The notes beneath the pieces are model-generated. The model was not told the origin of the DNA. It was given only the letters and a program-made list of their open reading frames with translations, and did no database searches. From Arctopsyche grandis (Eukaryota > Arthropoda > Insecta > Trichoptera > Hydropsychidae): a stretch of 64,000 bases of DNA. Position 1 is the first letter of the stretch; each line of letters opens with the position of its first letter. Location of the stretch: the NCBI RefSeq assembly GCF_051622035.1, contig NC_135355.1:4960001-5024000 (forward strand), read 5' to 3'. Shown piece after piece: positions 11,965 through 25,800 of this stretch. The position numbers and the translations under genes are program-made.

Positions 11965-12165
11965 TTTCTAAATAGGTTTTTGAGATCTTTTTCCTATTAC
12001 GCTGAACATATTAACATTATAATAATATAATACTATGATTATTAACAAAATTGAATTAAAATTGTAAAATAGAAAATGATCAGTATATACGTAGCTATTA
12101 AAATATATATAAGATGTATTTTGAACATAATTTAGTAATAATAAAAAGCATTTAAAAATCAAAAT
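11965..12165 (+). mobile_element. LINE family A 3' UTR copy, plus strand
   Basis: Matches 1450-1655 from AATAGGTTTTTGAGATC to ATAATAAAAAGCATTT with scattered substitutions. ORFs on both strands here are chance frames. Confidence 0.75.
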
Positions 12166-12169
12166 ACAA

Positions 12170-13180
12170 AACTTTTCGATGAAGCAAATTTATCAACTTC
12201 TTAATTCAAATAAAAAGTAAATATATAAATGACGATTGAATCTGTAAACGTGATTTACAATTGATTAAATATTCCAGTATCTGCAATAGGTTGATATTAA
12301 AATTCGTAATAAATATTGATAGTTATATAAATTCATAACTATTATATTATAATCTTACACTTACACATATTATATGTCTGTATGTATGAATAAAAATAGC
12401 AAACAATATTAAATATTATATTAAAAATTTGGAATAACATGCGTCATATCTCTCAAGCTGAGATGTTAAAATATTATTAAAAAAAAATTAAACAACTTTC
12501 AATCCTACATATTTTCGAATGAACGAATTTGATTTAAAATTTTCAATATATTTAAAAATATTATCACGTTGATTCAACTATTTTATAGTTGTACGTTAGA
12601 AATTAATTAAGTGTAATCATATGATGTTAACCTATACTTAGCGTATTTGAGCAATCGCAATATTGGCAAACGCAAGATGTACTCTATAATACCTCTTAAT
12701 AAATTTTCCCCGTTTGAAAATATTCAACTGGTTAAACTTTCAACACTGCCGTTAATTTTGATATTACTTACATACTTAAAAAAAACACACACATATGTGG
12801 GTATTTAACGAATGATATACGACGGTGGTAAAATTTAAACTCATCCAATATTAAACTTGTTGTGGTCGTATTTTACGATGAGGATATTGCGAACTCGACT
12901 CGTTCCGATTGAGATGTTTACGATTGCTCTTCGATGCAGATAAATTTAAGAGTTTTTTCGGTCTCGAGACAATATTGAAGATGGTTTTATAAACTCTATC
13001 TACTATAGAGAGTTAATGGTATTTAGAATGACGCCACGACTTCAACCTTTTGAGGAAATATAATAAACTTACCGATGGTAAATCCCACACTTACGATAGA
13101 TACCTACTGATTCATTCTAAAACCGCAAGCAAAAAATAGCAATCGATTCGATAAACAAGAATTCTAAAAGGGGTTTAAAT
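12170..13180. other. Intergenic AT-rich sequence
   Basis: No gene recognised. A slightly less AT-rich patch at 12840-13090 has no further signal. Confidence 0.45.
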
Positions 13181-13181
13181 A

Positions 13182-13914
13182 CACTGAGCAAAAAATATCA
13201 CATTTTTACTTATGTACCAGAACGGATACTATTTAATCTTTACTAAATTTAACCCATTGAATTTAAATATGACAATATTTTTTGTTGGCTTATTCTCGTT
13301 TAACAGATATGAGCGATTAAAAATATGTAGAATTTTTACAGGTTTTTTACTTTTGCAATCTTTAATTCAAAAATAGTCCGATGTTTTTTCTATCGATTGT
13401 GATTTTTTATTGCTTTAAAATACGTATAATTAATTATCTAACTAATTTTAAAAATCAAAAATATATATAATTTTTTATGCATTTCTTTTCCGTAATACTA
13501 TTAGGTCATTTCGATAATTTTTCACTTTAAAAATCATTTACCGCTCGAATTAGTACGTTTAAAATAAATGAAAAAATCTGACATAAAAAACCAATCCTTA
13601 TAAACGTGATAAAGTGAAAAATTAGCGAAATTTGCTCATAATATTGCGAAAAAAATGTATATATTTGACTTTTAAAATTTGCTGGATAATTTGATGTAAG
13701 TATTTCAAGGCAATAAAAAATAATAATATATAGAAAAAAGATCGGAATATTGATTCCAATAGTCATTTTTGGCATAGCAATACTAGATTTTTAATTGAAG
13801 ACTGCAAAAGCATTTTTTTAAACGAGAGAAAGCCAACAAAAATCATTGTCATATTCGAAATAAGTGGGTCAATTTTAATCAAGATTGATAAGTAATATTT
13901 TTTGTTGCTCAGTT
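13182..13914. mobile_element. Long-TIR non-autonomous DNA element, copy 1 (ACTGAGCA family)
   Basis: The left end begins CACTGAGCAAAAAAT and the right end closes TTTTTTGTTGCTCAGT. The arms are inverted over about 130 bp: on the left AATTTAACCCATTGAATTTA then ATTTTTTGTTGGCTTATTCTCGTTTAA; on the right its complement AAACGAGAGAAAGCCAACAAAAATC then AAGTGGGTCAATTTT. A second copy with the same end sequences is at 22461-22850. Minus-strand ORFs inside it have no transposase motif. Confidence 0.7.
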
Positions 13915-16190
13915 GATATTGATGCTGGAATTTTTCCTTCGTTAACAAAATATTTCTCAGCCTAGATATTTGATTTTGAAATTATTATACACTATATGTT
14001 AGAATGTATCTAAATACCCATATAATATGAAAACAATAATTTTATTATTCGTTCTCATCGAACGATTTGCAATTTTGTCCATTGTCTAAATTTTCATTCA
14101 AATACACATTCCATATAAGAAAATTCCACATTTAAAATTTATTCACAAGAATATCGCGTTACTATGAATACAAAATATCAATCTTATGTTGAAATTTTTT
14201 AAATATCTTATATCAAACATTAGATCGGAAATACAATTGTTTAAAATGATATCGACGTTTTTCTGTGGCATTTGAAAACTTTCGTGATAACAATCAATTA
14301 AGGGTAATACTTAAATGTGTAATTATGTCAACATTTCTGTGAATTACCCAAAAATTTACACGATTACCGTGTGAAACCATTCGAAATAAAAAATACCAGT
14401 TGTATTGTTTTCCTGAACGATCACCGGTGCTCCAAGTGTATACAATTCGCAACACAAAATGAGATTTAAATTTCATTTTAATATCGTTCAAAACTTATCT
14501 ATGTACATATTCTTATATTCATTCAAAAACTATACCTTTATAACACGTTTTTCATTTAAAATACAGAAGACAGTATGCGGAAAAACTCTGATACAAATTT
14601 GTTAATATGATTATCGACCTTGACATTTGTATTCCACAAATATATGTTTATTTTTTTACTCCATAGCAATAAACTCGCAATCGTAATAAGGCATAATAAA
14701 AGTAGGCAACGCCAAAACGAGGCATCCCATATATTTTTTCTTCGTCAATGAATAAATAACTGTGTGAAAGAGAACGCCGTGCAATAATTAATTTTGACAT
14801 TTGCGCTAAAACCCATCGCATACTTCGACGCGGATAATCTCGAATGTTATATTTTAATTAAGTTTTGTTTTTTCTTATACAATCGTTTAGTAAACATTCG
14901 CGCAATGCATACTATCATTAATAAACTAATTTAGTATTCGGTGTTGCCAATAATTGAATCATAAATCTATTGGAGAATTAATTTAAAATAAGTAACAATT
15001 TTAAGGTCGTGTAATTTTGTTACTAAAAATTTATGATTTATACATCATACTTAGATATGTACATACATTTTTATTTGTAGAATGATTTTATCACGAAATT
15101 ACAAACATAATTGTTCTTAGTATAATTATACATATATAGCTATCAATCAACAAAAGTCTTATTCACAGAAATAGTATATATTCAGCTTTGAAAGAAGTGT
15201 TTCGAATCCCGATTAAAAAATGATATTTAATTTATATAAGTTCGTCCCCATTTTTATAGGTATGTAAATAACGTTTAACAGGCATGAACTATCACTTCTT
15301 GATTTTTTCCCCTTTTTAAATTCATCTTCATTTCACGGTTTTGAAAATTTTCCAGTACATAATTTATGTAAATCTTAGCTATAGAAAAATTACAGCAAAT
15401 TACAGCAATAGAAGAGGAATTTGTATGAACATATGTATACATATATATGTATATATATCAAATTTTATTGAAAGGAAATTCGCATGCATAAGTTGAAGAC
15501 TAAAATTCGCCGTAAAAGAGGAAATTTAAACCTTCAAAAATAGGATCAACTCATTATATACCTACATATGTATATTGTTCTAACATACGCATAGAACTAT
15601 TTTAATAGTAAATTTTATGCAGATAATGCAAAATTTTAGATGATAGCAATATATTTGATCCACAACTACCACGATCCATTACATAAATTTTTAGTACGAA
15701 TTAAAATTGAAGAAAAATAAAAATAATACAAAATATGTAAGAACTTTTACGATGTTTTTTAAATGTATGTAGATTAAATAAAAAATGTAAACATTTAGCA
15801 TAATAAAAATGATTTTAGTTTCACAAAGACGACGTTAATCATAAATAAAATCTGAATCGAATCCACTATAATTCTTTTTTAATCATGGACTTTTCACACA
15901 TATAACACGTATTTTTTTTCAATCGCATATTTTCCATACTTTAATTAGCATAGCGCTAATTGAGGTTCGCATGCACGCTATGGCCCAGCCCGTGGCCTTT
16001 TTGCTACTGGCATTTTGTTTTTGTTTTATTTTAGTAAAAAGTCCCCGCTTTGACACAAACACCATCTTGTGCAATCGGGATTAGCCGCTGCGCACATACA
16101 CACAAAATTGCGCTTCTAATGCCAACCAAGTGCAAACACAATGACGACAAAGTGGGGGGCAAATAGAAATCCGAAGATCAAAGGGTTAGG
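13915..16190. other. Intergenic DNA upstream of gene 2
   Basis: AT-rich with no recognised gene. The last 250 bp (15940-16190) is less AT-rich (GCATGCACGCTATGGCCCAGCCCGTGG; GGGATTAGCCGCTGCGCACA) and probably includes the proximal promoter of gene 2. Confidence 0.45.
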
Positions 16191-16196
16191 CAGAAG

Positions 16197-16204
16197 TATA
16201 AATA
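16197..16204 (+). promoter_or_regulatory. TATA box of cuticular gene 2
   Basis: TATAAATA lies 156 bp before the ATG. It predicts a start site near 16225-16235 and a leader of about 120 nt. Confidence 0.65.
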
Positions 16205-16352
16205 CACAAGATAGCACCGAATGTGCTGGTAATTTTGCAGCCAGTGTTCGCCGGGTGCTGAAGCGGACACATATTCGTGCTTTTTGTTTTTAACCGCTAA
16301 CTTTGAACCGTCCGGTTAACTTTGAACCGATCGCTCCGTTACTCCAACCAAC

Positions 16353-19300
16353 ATGAAAACGGTTCGTAGTCTTCGCACATCAGTGTGCTTGTCTGATTTA
16401 CTATTGCTAATGCTGTTTTTTGTACGATGTTTCAGTTTTTTGCTTGGGTCGTATTGGCAACTGTCACTTATACCAGTGCCCAAAAATCAGATCAGATTCC
16501 AATATTGAAGTATGAAAATGAAGGTGTCAATGCAGATGGTAGCTATAAATGGGCGTAAGTTTCTTCTCAACGAAAATAAACTAGTTGAAAGATATCTTGA
16601 TTATTGCCCACTTTAACATATTATTATTAGCACAATGAATACTCATCTGTTTTCCTCATTCATTTATATTGATATTATAATGAAAAGATATCTTCATATT
16701 TTTATATATGTACATATTATATATTTTTGAAATAAGTTAATAAAAATTTTGCTATTACATACCTATAGATATACATATATTACGCTACGATCCATTTTTA
16801 CAAGCTTTTTTACTATACATAATAATATAAGCGTGAGTATATGAAGGATAACATTTACTTGTAATTTGAAAGGTTCGAGGTTTAAAAGCAATTTATTGGT
16901 CATTAATTTTATAATGTTGCTGATAAAATTTTAACCACACGCAATGAATTTTTATTTACGATTTTGTCATATAGAAAGTCCATACAATATTAAGATCACC
17001 AAATTATCTAAATATTTTATATATAGAGGGATTTAATTTCTTCAAAAAACTATATTTGGAAACAATAATTTAAAATGAGAGCAATTTACAATGACAAAAT
17101 CTGACTTATGAAAAGCATTCCATTTTTTGTCGAAAATTTTTCTCATGCCTTTCATTATTCCATGTTGTTATAAAACTATTCTCAAATTAACTAAAAACTC
17201 CACACATCATGTGCATATTTGGATATTTCTAAATTTGCATAAGTACTCTTATGTACATGGATTTATCAAGCTTGTGGGAAAATATTGAACTTGTAGATAC
17301 TTAAATCAATTACACAATTTCAGATACGAAGCCGGTAATGAAATTGCCGCAGAAGAACAGGGCTATTTGAAAAATCCTGGCAAGGAAAACGAAGAAGCAC
17401 AAGTGGCCCAAGGAAAATTCTCTTACACGGCTCCTGACGGCTCGAAAATTAGCCTTACTTATATAGCCGACGAGAACGGATTCCAACCACAGGTAAACGT
17501 TTATTCATTGTTATATTGCACGAAAATAAACGGGATCATTAAAATTTCGAGCCTTCGTTGAAAATTGCACACTCAATTGCGTTTATTATTAGCACATATA
17601 AAATTTCAGCCGGTAATAAGCTCGATGATAAGTCGACTATGTATTTGACGTCGTGATTCCGTGCAATTTCGCAACAACGCCTATCGACAATCTGATGTAA
17701 AGACGTTTGCGCTGTAAAAAGCTATTCATCAGTATAAATCATCTTACCTTGACAAGTATTATTGAGCTCATTATGATGCTTCAATACATATTCATTCACT
17801 TTCATTATGTACACTGCCAAAAATATTGTGTAAAATTAGAGACACGAACGAGCGGATCCCCGCGAAACCCAGATCTGATTATCTAATCCAACGTTATGTA
17901 AGACGATCGTGATTTTATTTGATCATTCGGAAGCTTTCTTGACATTAGAAAAAGTAATAATGGAAACGTTTGCTTCTTTTATTGACCTCTCGTAACACTA
18001 CGAACTATGGAACTTTACCAACATGTGACGAAATATTTCGCAGAAAGGTCAAAGAGAGAGCACTTATCGGCTAGAAGGCAGACGACCCCGATACGTTCCA
18101 CTTCCTCGTAGTTAACTCGAACGTTATGACTCTTAAATCAATTAAGTATGTATACATAAAGATAATCTTGAAAACGTGCCGAAAATAAACATTATAACTG
18201 TTTATTATGCGCGATTTAGTGTTATTTTCACACTTCGCAATTTCGAAATTCATATGGATTTTTTTTATAGTTGCAAACTCATTAAAATTTATTGATATCT
18301 ATCCAAAAAGGACCTATTTATTTTATTTTATATGGACCATAGTGCTATTCTGGATGTTTTGAATTTATGAAAAAAAATATAACTTAACTCAAATTTTATT
18401 TGCTGTTAAGTGTCTTGATTTTGACACCTTAAAAGCTCTAATGTCTCAGGTTTCAATCAACAGTATTATTTATTCAATATTGTATCATATGAATTGTAAT
18501 TTAAAATCAAACGTTATATTGGTTTGTATCTATGCTATTTATTAGAAAATCGCAAAAAATTGAAAATCCGAAAGTGACATCTATATATTGCTTTGATAAT
18601 ACTGTATTTTTTTATAGGATTTCATTCAATGAATGATTTTTTTTTTTTTGAAAATAAGCACTCTCAATTTATAACACATTATATTGTAGTGCATTTGAAT
18701 TTAATATTGTCCTACATTTTATATATTATAATTACATAATGATTATAGTAAAAGTGTTTGTTTCATCATTTATGTCTTAAAGTACATACGTACATATATG
18801 CACTTATGTACTTACAAAAATACGAATAAATATGAATAAAAAAGTAATTTCCCTTCCGGTTATATACCTACATATGTACTAACGTTGCTACATTCGAATA
18901 CCAGTATCCATATAAAAGAAACATAACACTTTCCCGCGAACGTGAACTTGATCTAGATTTGCATTCACGGTCGACGAACTAGATTACGACACAGACGATC
19001 CGCTACTATAAATATGAATATTATCTCGATAGCATTATTTGTTCAAGGAACGATTGTTTGAAACAACGTGCATTTCGTAACCCTTCGGGCGTGTACAAGT
19101 ACCTATGCATGAGTACGTGTGGATATCCGAATATTGGAACGGCACAAAATGGAACAATGATCTTTTTGTAACTATAAAGTACCTACCGCTTTTGCAACGT
19201 AATTCGAAGGTTTTTTCCCACACTTTTAATTCACCTCGATTTTGCGCGATGTGTCCGAAAGATAGCCGCATGTGCCTCCATCTCGCACACTTGCACTACA

Positions 19301-20422
19301 AAAACAAAGAATTTTAATTGAAATTACAACCGCATTGTTTGCTCAATTTAACGCAAATTTAAATTAATTATCTTATGTCATCTCTTATTCGGCCTCTTTA
19401 TCCGCAAAAGTAAGCATGATGTGCACGTATTGGCAAATGATTCATAAAATTCTTTATGATGTAACAACATACCCATTTTTACGACCGCCATCGATTAATG
19501 ACTCGCCTATGCAGAGAAAACTATTTCGCAACAATTACAATAACTAGCGATGCATATTCGATTAACCCTTTGACTGTTGCGAATATTTTAAATATACGAA
19601 TGCATAGATTCAATATGTAGAACTTCGTTTCGAAACTGATATGGTGAAATATTAATATATCAAGACATGTATGTATTTAACATATCTATCTATACAATTT
19701 CCTTTCAGTAACACTTTTATATCAATGCGCAATAATCGCTGATTTCCTATGTCGAAAATCTTTGAATATTTCCGCGTGTTAATATCGCAAAAAATGATGA
19801 ATATGTATGCAATGCGATACAGCGTGTACAGAAATGTGCGGCCGATTCGTGTATAAGCCCTTATAAATCGTAATGACGAGCAATTTCATTGTTTGATGAC
19901 CTTTATTGTTGGATCTGCACAATAGGATGATCTTAAATTGAAATCATTCTCAGTTCGCCTTGAACTTTCGATCGGACATCTTCGTCGTGTCATAGTAAAA
20001 TATTTGACATAAATATTTTCAACTCATTGAAAACCAAATTCGACAATTGGAATATATGTATATGTACATATATAGCATTTCCGATGTTTAGATTAATTGT
20101 GCAGACTCCTCGAACAGTTTGACCCGGATCTTCATATATTAAAACTTGAAACGAAACCTCATTTATAATATACACCTACGCTTTATACCTTTTATTAACC
20201 ATAATTTGCTAACAACCAAAAGTCACGCCATTCCTCGATATTCTTTTCGATTATAATTTCATATATTTTATTTTATAGGGAGCCCATTTGCCAACACCAC
20301 CACCGATCCCACCAGCGATTCAAAAAGCTCTGGATTATTTAAAAACACTACCTCCAAACCATGAAGATCAAGCAGCAAGCAACATTCACCCTCAAATCTA
20401 CAAACCGAGAGGAAGATTTTAA
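16353..20422 (+). CDS. Cuticular protein, RR-1 (CPR) family; gene 2
   Basis: Secreted chitin-binding cuticle protein, 146 aa. Exons: 16353-16361, 16436-16554, 17324-17492 and 20279-20422; introns of 74, 769 and 2786 nt. Exon 1 is MKT. Exon 2 continues a hydrophobic signal peptide ([18 protein letters not shown]) and [17 protein letters not shown]. Exon 3 holds [19 protein letters not shown] and the RR domain, which fits G-x8-G-x6-Y-x-A-D-E-x-G-F-x7-P-x2-P across the last intron ([11 protein letters not shown] joined to [11 protein letters not shown]). The tail ends RGRF, like the RRF end of gene 3. The first donor is ACG/GTTCGT, weak at +3 and +4; retaining this 74-nt intron shifts the frame, so splicing is needed. 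Alternative start sites were not found. The third intron is long and contains a less AT-rich block at 17600-18260 and 19000-19560. Confidence 0.88.
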
Positions 20423-20660
20423 GTGACCATATTATTGCAAAAAAGAAACGACCATTTGCTTTAAAATTATTTAAATCTAAACGTACTTTATATTTTAACA
20501 CTTTATTTTATTATTTATATTAAAAATGCGTATTCTCTTACGATTATTAATTAGATTTCGATCTCAAATACTTGTGAAATTTTTTATTATTTTTTTATTT
20601 TTCAATGTGATACTCTATTTTTTGTAAATATACTATTAAAGGTTGTTTTGGGTAGACGAT
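20423..20660 (+). other. 3' UTR of gene 2
   Basis: No canonical AATAAA occurs close to the stop. The common variant ATTAAA is at 20519-20524 and 20635-20640; the second is followed by a GT-rich stretch (GGTTGTTTTGGG), which fits a cleavage site near 20655. Confidence 0.4.
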
Positions 20661-22460
20661 ATATTATAATATAAAATTATTTAAAAAATTGCACGCATAT
20701 AATGTTATGTATGTACATATAAAATGACTATGGCATAATTTCAAGGACCGCAATAGATATATGATTTAATTTTATTTTTATATTTTTATATGATTAAAAA
20801 ACATGATTTTAAACTACATATAAAAATAATTGTTTTATTTATACCTTATTGTTATTTCATTGCGGCATACATATGTATATTGAAACTTCTATTGAGTCAT
20901 CTTCATTATTAATGAGCGCTCCTATCAAATGTCGAACTACTAATAAATTTTACGAGGAAATTTGAATAAAATACACCCACTACATTTTCAATCAAAATTT
21001 ACTTCAATATCATAAACCATATTTAATGATATTGTTCGTTTTAATTTATAGTATGCTAATGAATACAGTTACATTATGTATCGAATAGAATGTATTCAAA
21101 TACTAAGTAAGATAAATTGCAATGAGTAGTTACGCATTGTTTGATCATCATTTAATACATTTTATTTTCGTATACATGTGTATGTATGTACTTATTTCAT
21201 TAAATTATCATTTTAAATTTTAAATATTATATTGAATAGAATAAACGATTCCTTAACGATCATAGGACTTTTGCAGTACATTTTGAATACATAATCTTTG
21301 ATCTATATATGTATACTTGAAGATTTAATAATTTTATATAACATACTCTTCTATTCCACCAAATCTTCTCCACAATGATAAGAGCAATAGTGGTATTTAA
21401 ATGACCTATTATGTGAATTTTGCCTCAAATATACATCGACTTACATAAGATGACTGTTGGGTCAGGTAAGTTTGTACCTGAAACAGTGAGAGTCATGGAA
21501 ACAAGAACTGGTTCTTCTCGGTCTGTGAAAACCATGTCGTTGCCGTTTGGGTCAAAGAGTCTGTAATTTAACCTGCCAGACTGATGACCCTTGCCTTATC
21601 TGCGCTCAGCCGACAAGAAATGTTGCGCAAAAAACGACCATCTTCATACAGCCATTTGCGAAATCGATAAATCATATCAGCCCGTCGGTCATACGGGTAA
21701 ATTATCAAACTCGTTTATATATATTTTTTTTTTGAACATAGTGTCGTCTCTTTATTGTAAAATTGGTTGCGTTGAATTCGTGCACAAGGTCACCTAGTCT
21801 TCGATATGGGGGTGGGTGAAATATGGCTCATCTTCAGCTTCAATTTCGCATAATGTAATTTGGATAATGTTCCGTAAAGTCGGATTTAATAAGGCAATAT
21901 GTATTTAACTATCGAATTTTCTGATTTATCGTATTATGGCAGTGTTAAGTGTGCATGGCGGAAACGTGTAATGTGTTCAAAATCTGTACGTTTTATGCTA
22001 ATGCGTTCACATAATCCTGTCGAAAGGAATAATCATGCAAATGGTTTAATATATTGCATCTGTTATTATATAACACCATTACCGAGAACACATCGTTTCT
22101 TTAAAAGTCTTGCCAATACGTATTTCGAGGATAGAACCGTGCAAAATTATTGTCGATTACTCGTAAAAACGGAATTCTTGTAATACATTTTATTCCCTTG
22201 CAATATTCAAATGATCGAATTATGCTAATTTATATAAAGGTATTGACGTTTTTTTTATGTGTCTACATAGGACATGTTGTCATTTTTAGTTGGGGAGTAT
22301 TTCATCTTTTAGTATCATGAATTTTGTTGTAAAACTTTAAATTTTCTTATAAAGACAATTCTCAAAGTGAACATATTTGCCAATAGATATTTTTTCTAAC
22401 GAATTTAAAAATAGGCATAAAGAATTGAAAATCAAATCTTACTCTGAAATGTCTTCGATT
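20661..22460. other. Intergenic DNA, nothing recognised
   Basis: AT-rich, with a somewhat GC-richer patch at 21430-21800. ORFs of 60-95 codons there and at 21899-22183 show no domain, signal peptide or similarity to other parts of the window. Confidence 0.45.
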
Positions 22461-22850
22461 ATACTGAGCAACTAAAAATCAGCTTTTTGACTTACCGGCG
22501 CGGAAACTAATCATTATTTACTAAGATTAACCCACTAAATTCGAATATTACAATGATTTTTGTTAGTTTTCTTTCGTTTATGAGATGTGAGCGTTTTAAA
22601 AAAACTCAATTTTTATAGATTTTTGGCTTTTGTAGTTTTTAACTGTATGGATATGCCAAAAGTGAGTATTGGAATCAGTAATCAGATGATATTTCTATTT
22701 ATTGTGATTTGCTTCATTGAAATACGTATAATTCTACCTCTTATCTCATAAGCGAGAGCAAACCAAAAAATCATTATCATATTCAAATAAAGTGGGTCAA
22801 ACTTAGTAAATATAGATTAGTCTCCAGTAATTTATTTTTGTTACTCAGTG
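22461..22850. mobile_element. Long-TIR non-autonomous DNA element, copy 2 (ACTGAGCA family)
   Basis: The left end is ACTGAGCAACTAAAAATC and the right end ATTTTTGTTACTCAGTG. The left arm AGATTAACCCACTAAATTCG...CAATGATTTTTG is mirrored on the right by AATCATTATCATATTC...AAGTGGGTCAAACTT. It is shorter than copy 1 (about 390 against 733 bp), with the same arms. The centre has ATTGTGATTTGCTTCATTGA, also found in copy 1. Confidence 0.7.
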
Positions 22851-25080
22851 CTATTTTTTGTATTTAATAACACTATTAAAGGGAAATGACTTTTTTTTAT
22901 TCTGCTGACTTAAAATCTTTTTCCAAGAAATTTTCCACTATATGTAAATCAAAAAATATTGAAAAATCGGGTAAGTGAAGACCACTCTATATCTATAATT
23001 ATATAAAATATATATATTTTTTAAATATACTATATATACTATTATACTATAATATATTTTGTGTGCAAAAAATAAATTCGTTTTTTAATGTTGAAAATAA
23101 AATAATTAATTTCATTTAAATTATTTTCTATGAGAACCGTCCGTTCCAGTGATTAAATTAGCAATAAAGCTACCATCATTAATGGAAATGATAAATTTTC
23201 GCATAAAAATAATTTAATATAACAGGTGTTACGGGCGTTACAATATTTTTACCGTCACGTAAAAAAGGTCAACGGATTTCGATTCGGTAATGACGTTCAA
23301 ATAAAATTCGAAATACGTCCTAATAAGAGAGTTTGAGAGTGGAATATTTTTTTTTCCATTTGTTCAAACACGGATTAGGTACCGTCGATCTTGACATTCA
23401 AAAAGCGAATCGATTATGTGCGTGAAAACGCTAAAATAATCGTACAGATTTCACTTGATTTATGACGGTTATGAAACCGAATTTAATGCCTTCGGGACAT
23501 GCTAGATTTTTTCAACTATATGTGCTCGATAGGTCAGTGGATGAACCACATGTAAATTATAGATTGATGACCATATGAAAAATGCAAATTAATTACATGA
23601 CACAACGCAAATATAGTAACGATGAAATGTCGAAACTTTATATGTATTACTTCAATAACGCTGAAGAGAGTTCAACGAGCGAGTTCATTTTTAACCTGAG
23701 AACATTTTTTTCAAGTTGAACTTAAAGATGTGCTTGTAAATTGTTCAATTATTATATGCGCACATCCTACATTGTATTTATGTAATTCAAACATTTTCGA
23801 ATTTCAAAACTACAAATTCGAATAGGCGTATACGATTACAACAGTCGTAAATACTAAGAGAGAATTTACAAAGATATTTATACATAATGTTAAAAAAATA
23901 CCAGAGGGTATTTTAAGATACACGTTTTTATCGAGTTCGCTCGATAATTTAACCGTTGACGTATTCTTTCAAATAAAAAAGAGCCGATTCAAATGTTGAC
24001 TTTTAAGCCAATTTTATTTAGCATAATACATTCATAAATCGCCGCCATGCAAATTGATCTAAAGTTGTGTCACATACGATTCTCTTAATTAAATATTCGC
24101 GGCTATCAAATGCATCGAATTTCACTATAATGCAATATGTCAAAACAAGTGGAAGCTAGCGAATAAATGACTGCAAATTTTATGCATGCACTTTATAAGT
24201 TAACCTATTAATATATTGACCAATCGATGATTACAAGTGAAGTCTTTTATGTCGCGGAAAAACATTGGAATTTAAATTATTGAATTAATCATTGATAAAA
24301 ATATGAATTTTATTCTAATTAGTAGTAATACTGTGGCGAATTTTTAAATCATAAAGTTCATGGCGATTCTGCAAATACTTCAAACTCTTCGCTTTCCGCT
24401 TTAATTTATTTTTTTACTCAATAACATTTGAATGGTATTTCTTTACAAGTTTGAAAACAGTGTGTATAAACATTTCCTATTGCGGATAAAATCATGTTAA
24501 CAATTTAATAACCATGAAGTTTAACACAAAAGCTTACAAAATAAAAGCAATAAAATGATAAATGTTTTATTTTATTATGCAATAAAATCATCACTTATGA
24601 ACATTTCAACAAATGGCACACATACATAAGTACATTGTTGCCTGAAATCTTAATAATTTATATTTCTGTACTATAATACTTCTCTATAAATATTTATATC
24701 ATCTATCTACATATGTATAATACGTCTATAGATGACATACATAAAACCGCATGATTTGAAGGCGATTTTATCCAGTATGGAAACTTTTATGCCAAGCTAA
24801 CTTTTATAGTATAGATTAAGAGTAGGAATAGACAGCATGGAAAATAGACATGTGTTAAAATTAAATGTATGCTCAAAGCACACGTTTAAAATACAAAACG
24901 GGTTTTCAATTTCCACGGGGGGTGCATTTTTTTTTAATAATTTAAATTCATTTTAAAATCGGTATTTAAGTATGCTCCCTCATATATCATATATCAACTT
25001 ATTCAGGTTTTTCGTTTTATTGATAATAAAAAAAATCCTCAGGTTACATATGAAATACATATGTATATACATGATTAGTT
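22851..25080. other. Intergenic DNA
   Basis: No gene recognised. 23220-24200 is less AT-rich, with an 8-bp-stem palindrome at 23928-23947. Confidence 0.45.
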
Positions 25081-25084
25081 GATT

Positions 25085-25800
25085 ATAATCAAGCAGAATA
25101 AATTTTCACACATCGATCGGACAGAATCGAACAAACAATGAGCAATAACGCGAACGAGAAACGTTTAACGAGAAAGAAAAACGATAGAACAATTAAAACT
25201 TTACTTCATAACGACCGTTCATTTCTCAAGTATTGTTCTAGCCGTGGTAACCGCGTCTGCACATCCGCAATGTTGAATGCCATGTCGAATGTAGACGACG
25301 ACGACGATGATTATGATGATAATGATGATCGAAATAATCTAACCGCATTCCTAACCTTTCGATTTCGATCGTGAGCTAATCTTCCCACGAGCGACTTTAA
25401 AGAACTCATCGTTAGATTGATGGCACAATTAAATCTGACATTGGTGTGGACCACTACTCGAGTTTAATGCTTCCTGAATAGGTGAAATGTCACCAAAACT
25501 GGTCGGAGACGGTTCCAGAAGGTCGTAACTCACCGTGAACGAGGTGATTCGGTGCAACACGCAGTTGCACCACTCAATTATTATATTGTGTGTAACTGAT
25601 TGTTAGGACATACAATCAGAAGCCTCAGAATAAAAGCTTCGAACCAACCGAACAAGGATGCAAATCGGACCTTGAAGTTAACCCTGAGGCGACGTCGATC
25701 ATCTGACGAGACTTTTAAGGTCGTTGCCTCAAATTTTACACCGTTTCGAAGCGATTACCTTTTTGGGAATATATTTTATTGCAGATAAAGTCACACCCAC
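25085..25800. other. Less AT-rich intergenic block with Asp-repeat ORF
   Basis: CpG-containing DNA. A plus-strand frame at 25138-25374 (78 codons) encodes a DDDDDD/DDND stretch from GAC/GAT triplet repeats, and another frame is at 25600-25788. Neither has a recognisable domain or clear splice partner. The perfect inverted repeat GGTGCAAC-ACGCA-GTTGCACC lies at 25551-25571. This could be regulatory DNA or an unrecognised exon; I cannot decide. Confidence 0.25.

Noticed and set aside
20268-20501. Minus-strand ORF over exon 4 of gene 2, and similar antisense frames over exons of genes 1, 3 and 4
   Set aside because: Shadows of the cuticle exons, which have family signatures and splice sites on the sense strand.
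21430-22183. ORFs in the patch downstream of gene 2
   Set aside because: Overlapping frames without recognisable domain, signal peptide or repeat match.
24900-24945. GGGGGGTGCATTTTTTTTT block, similar to GCACCCCC near 37400
   Set aside because: The match is too short to define a repeat family.
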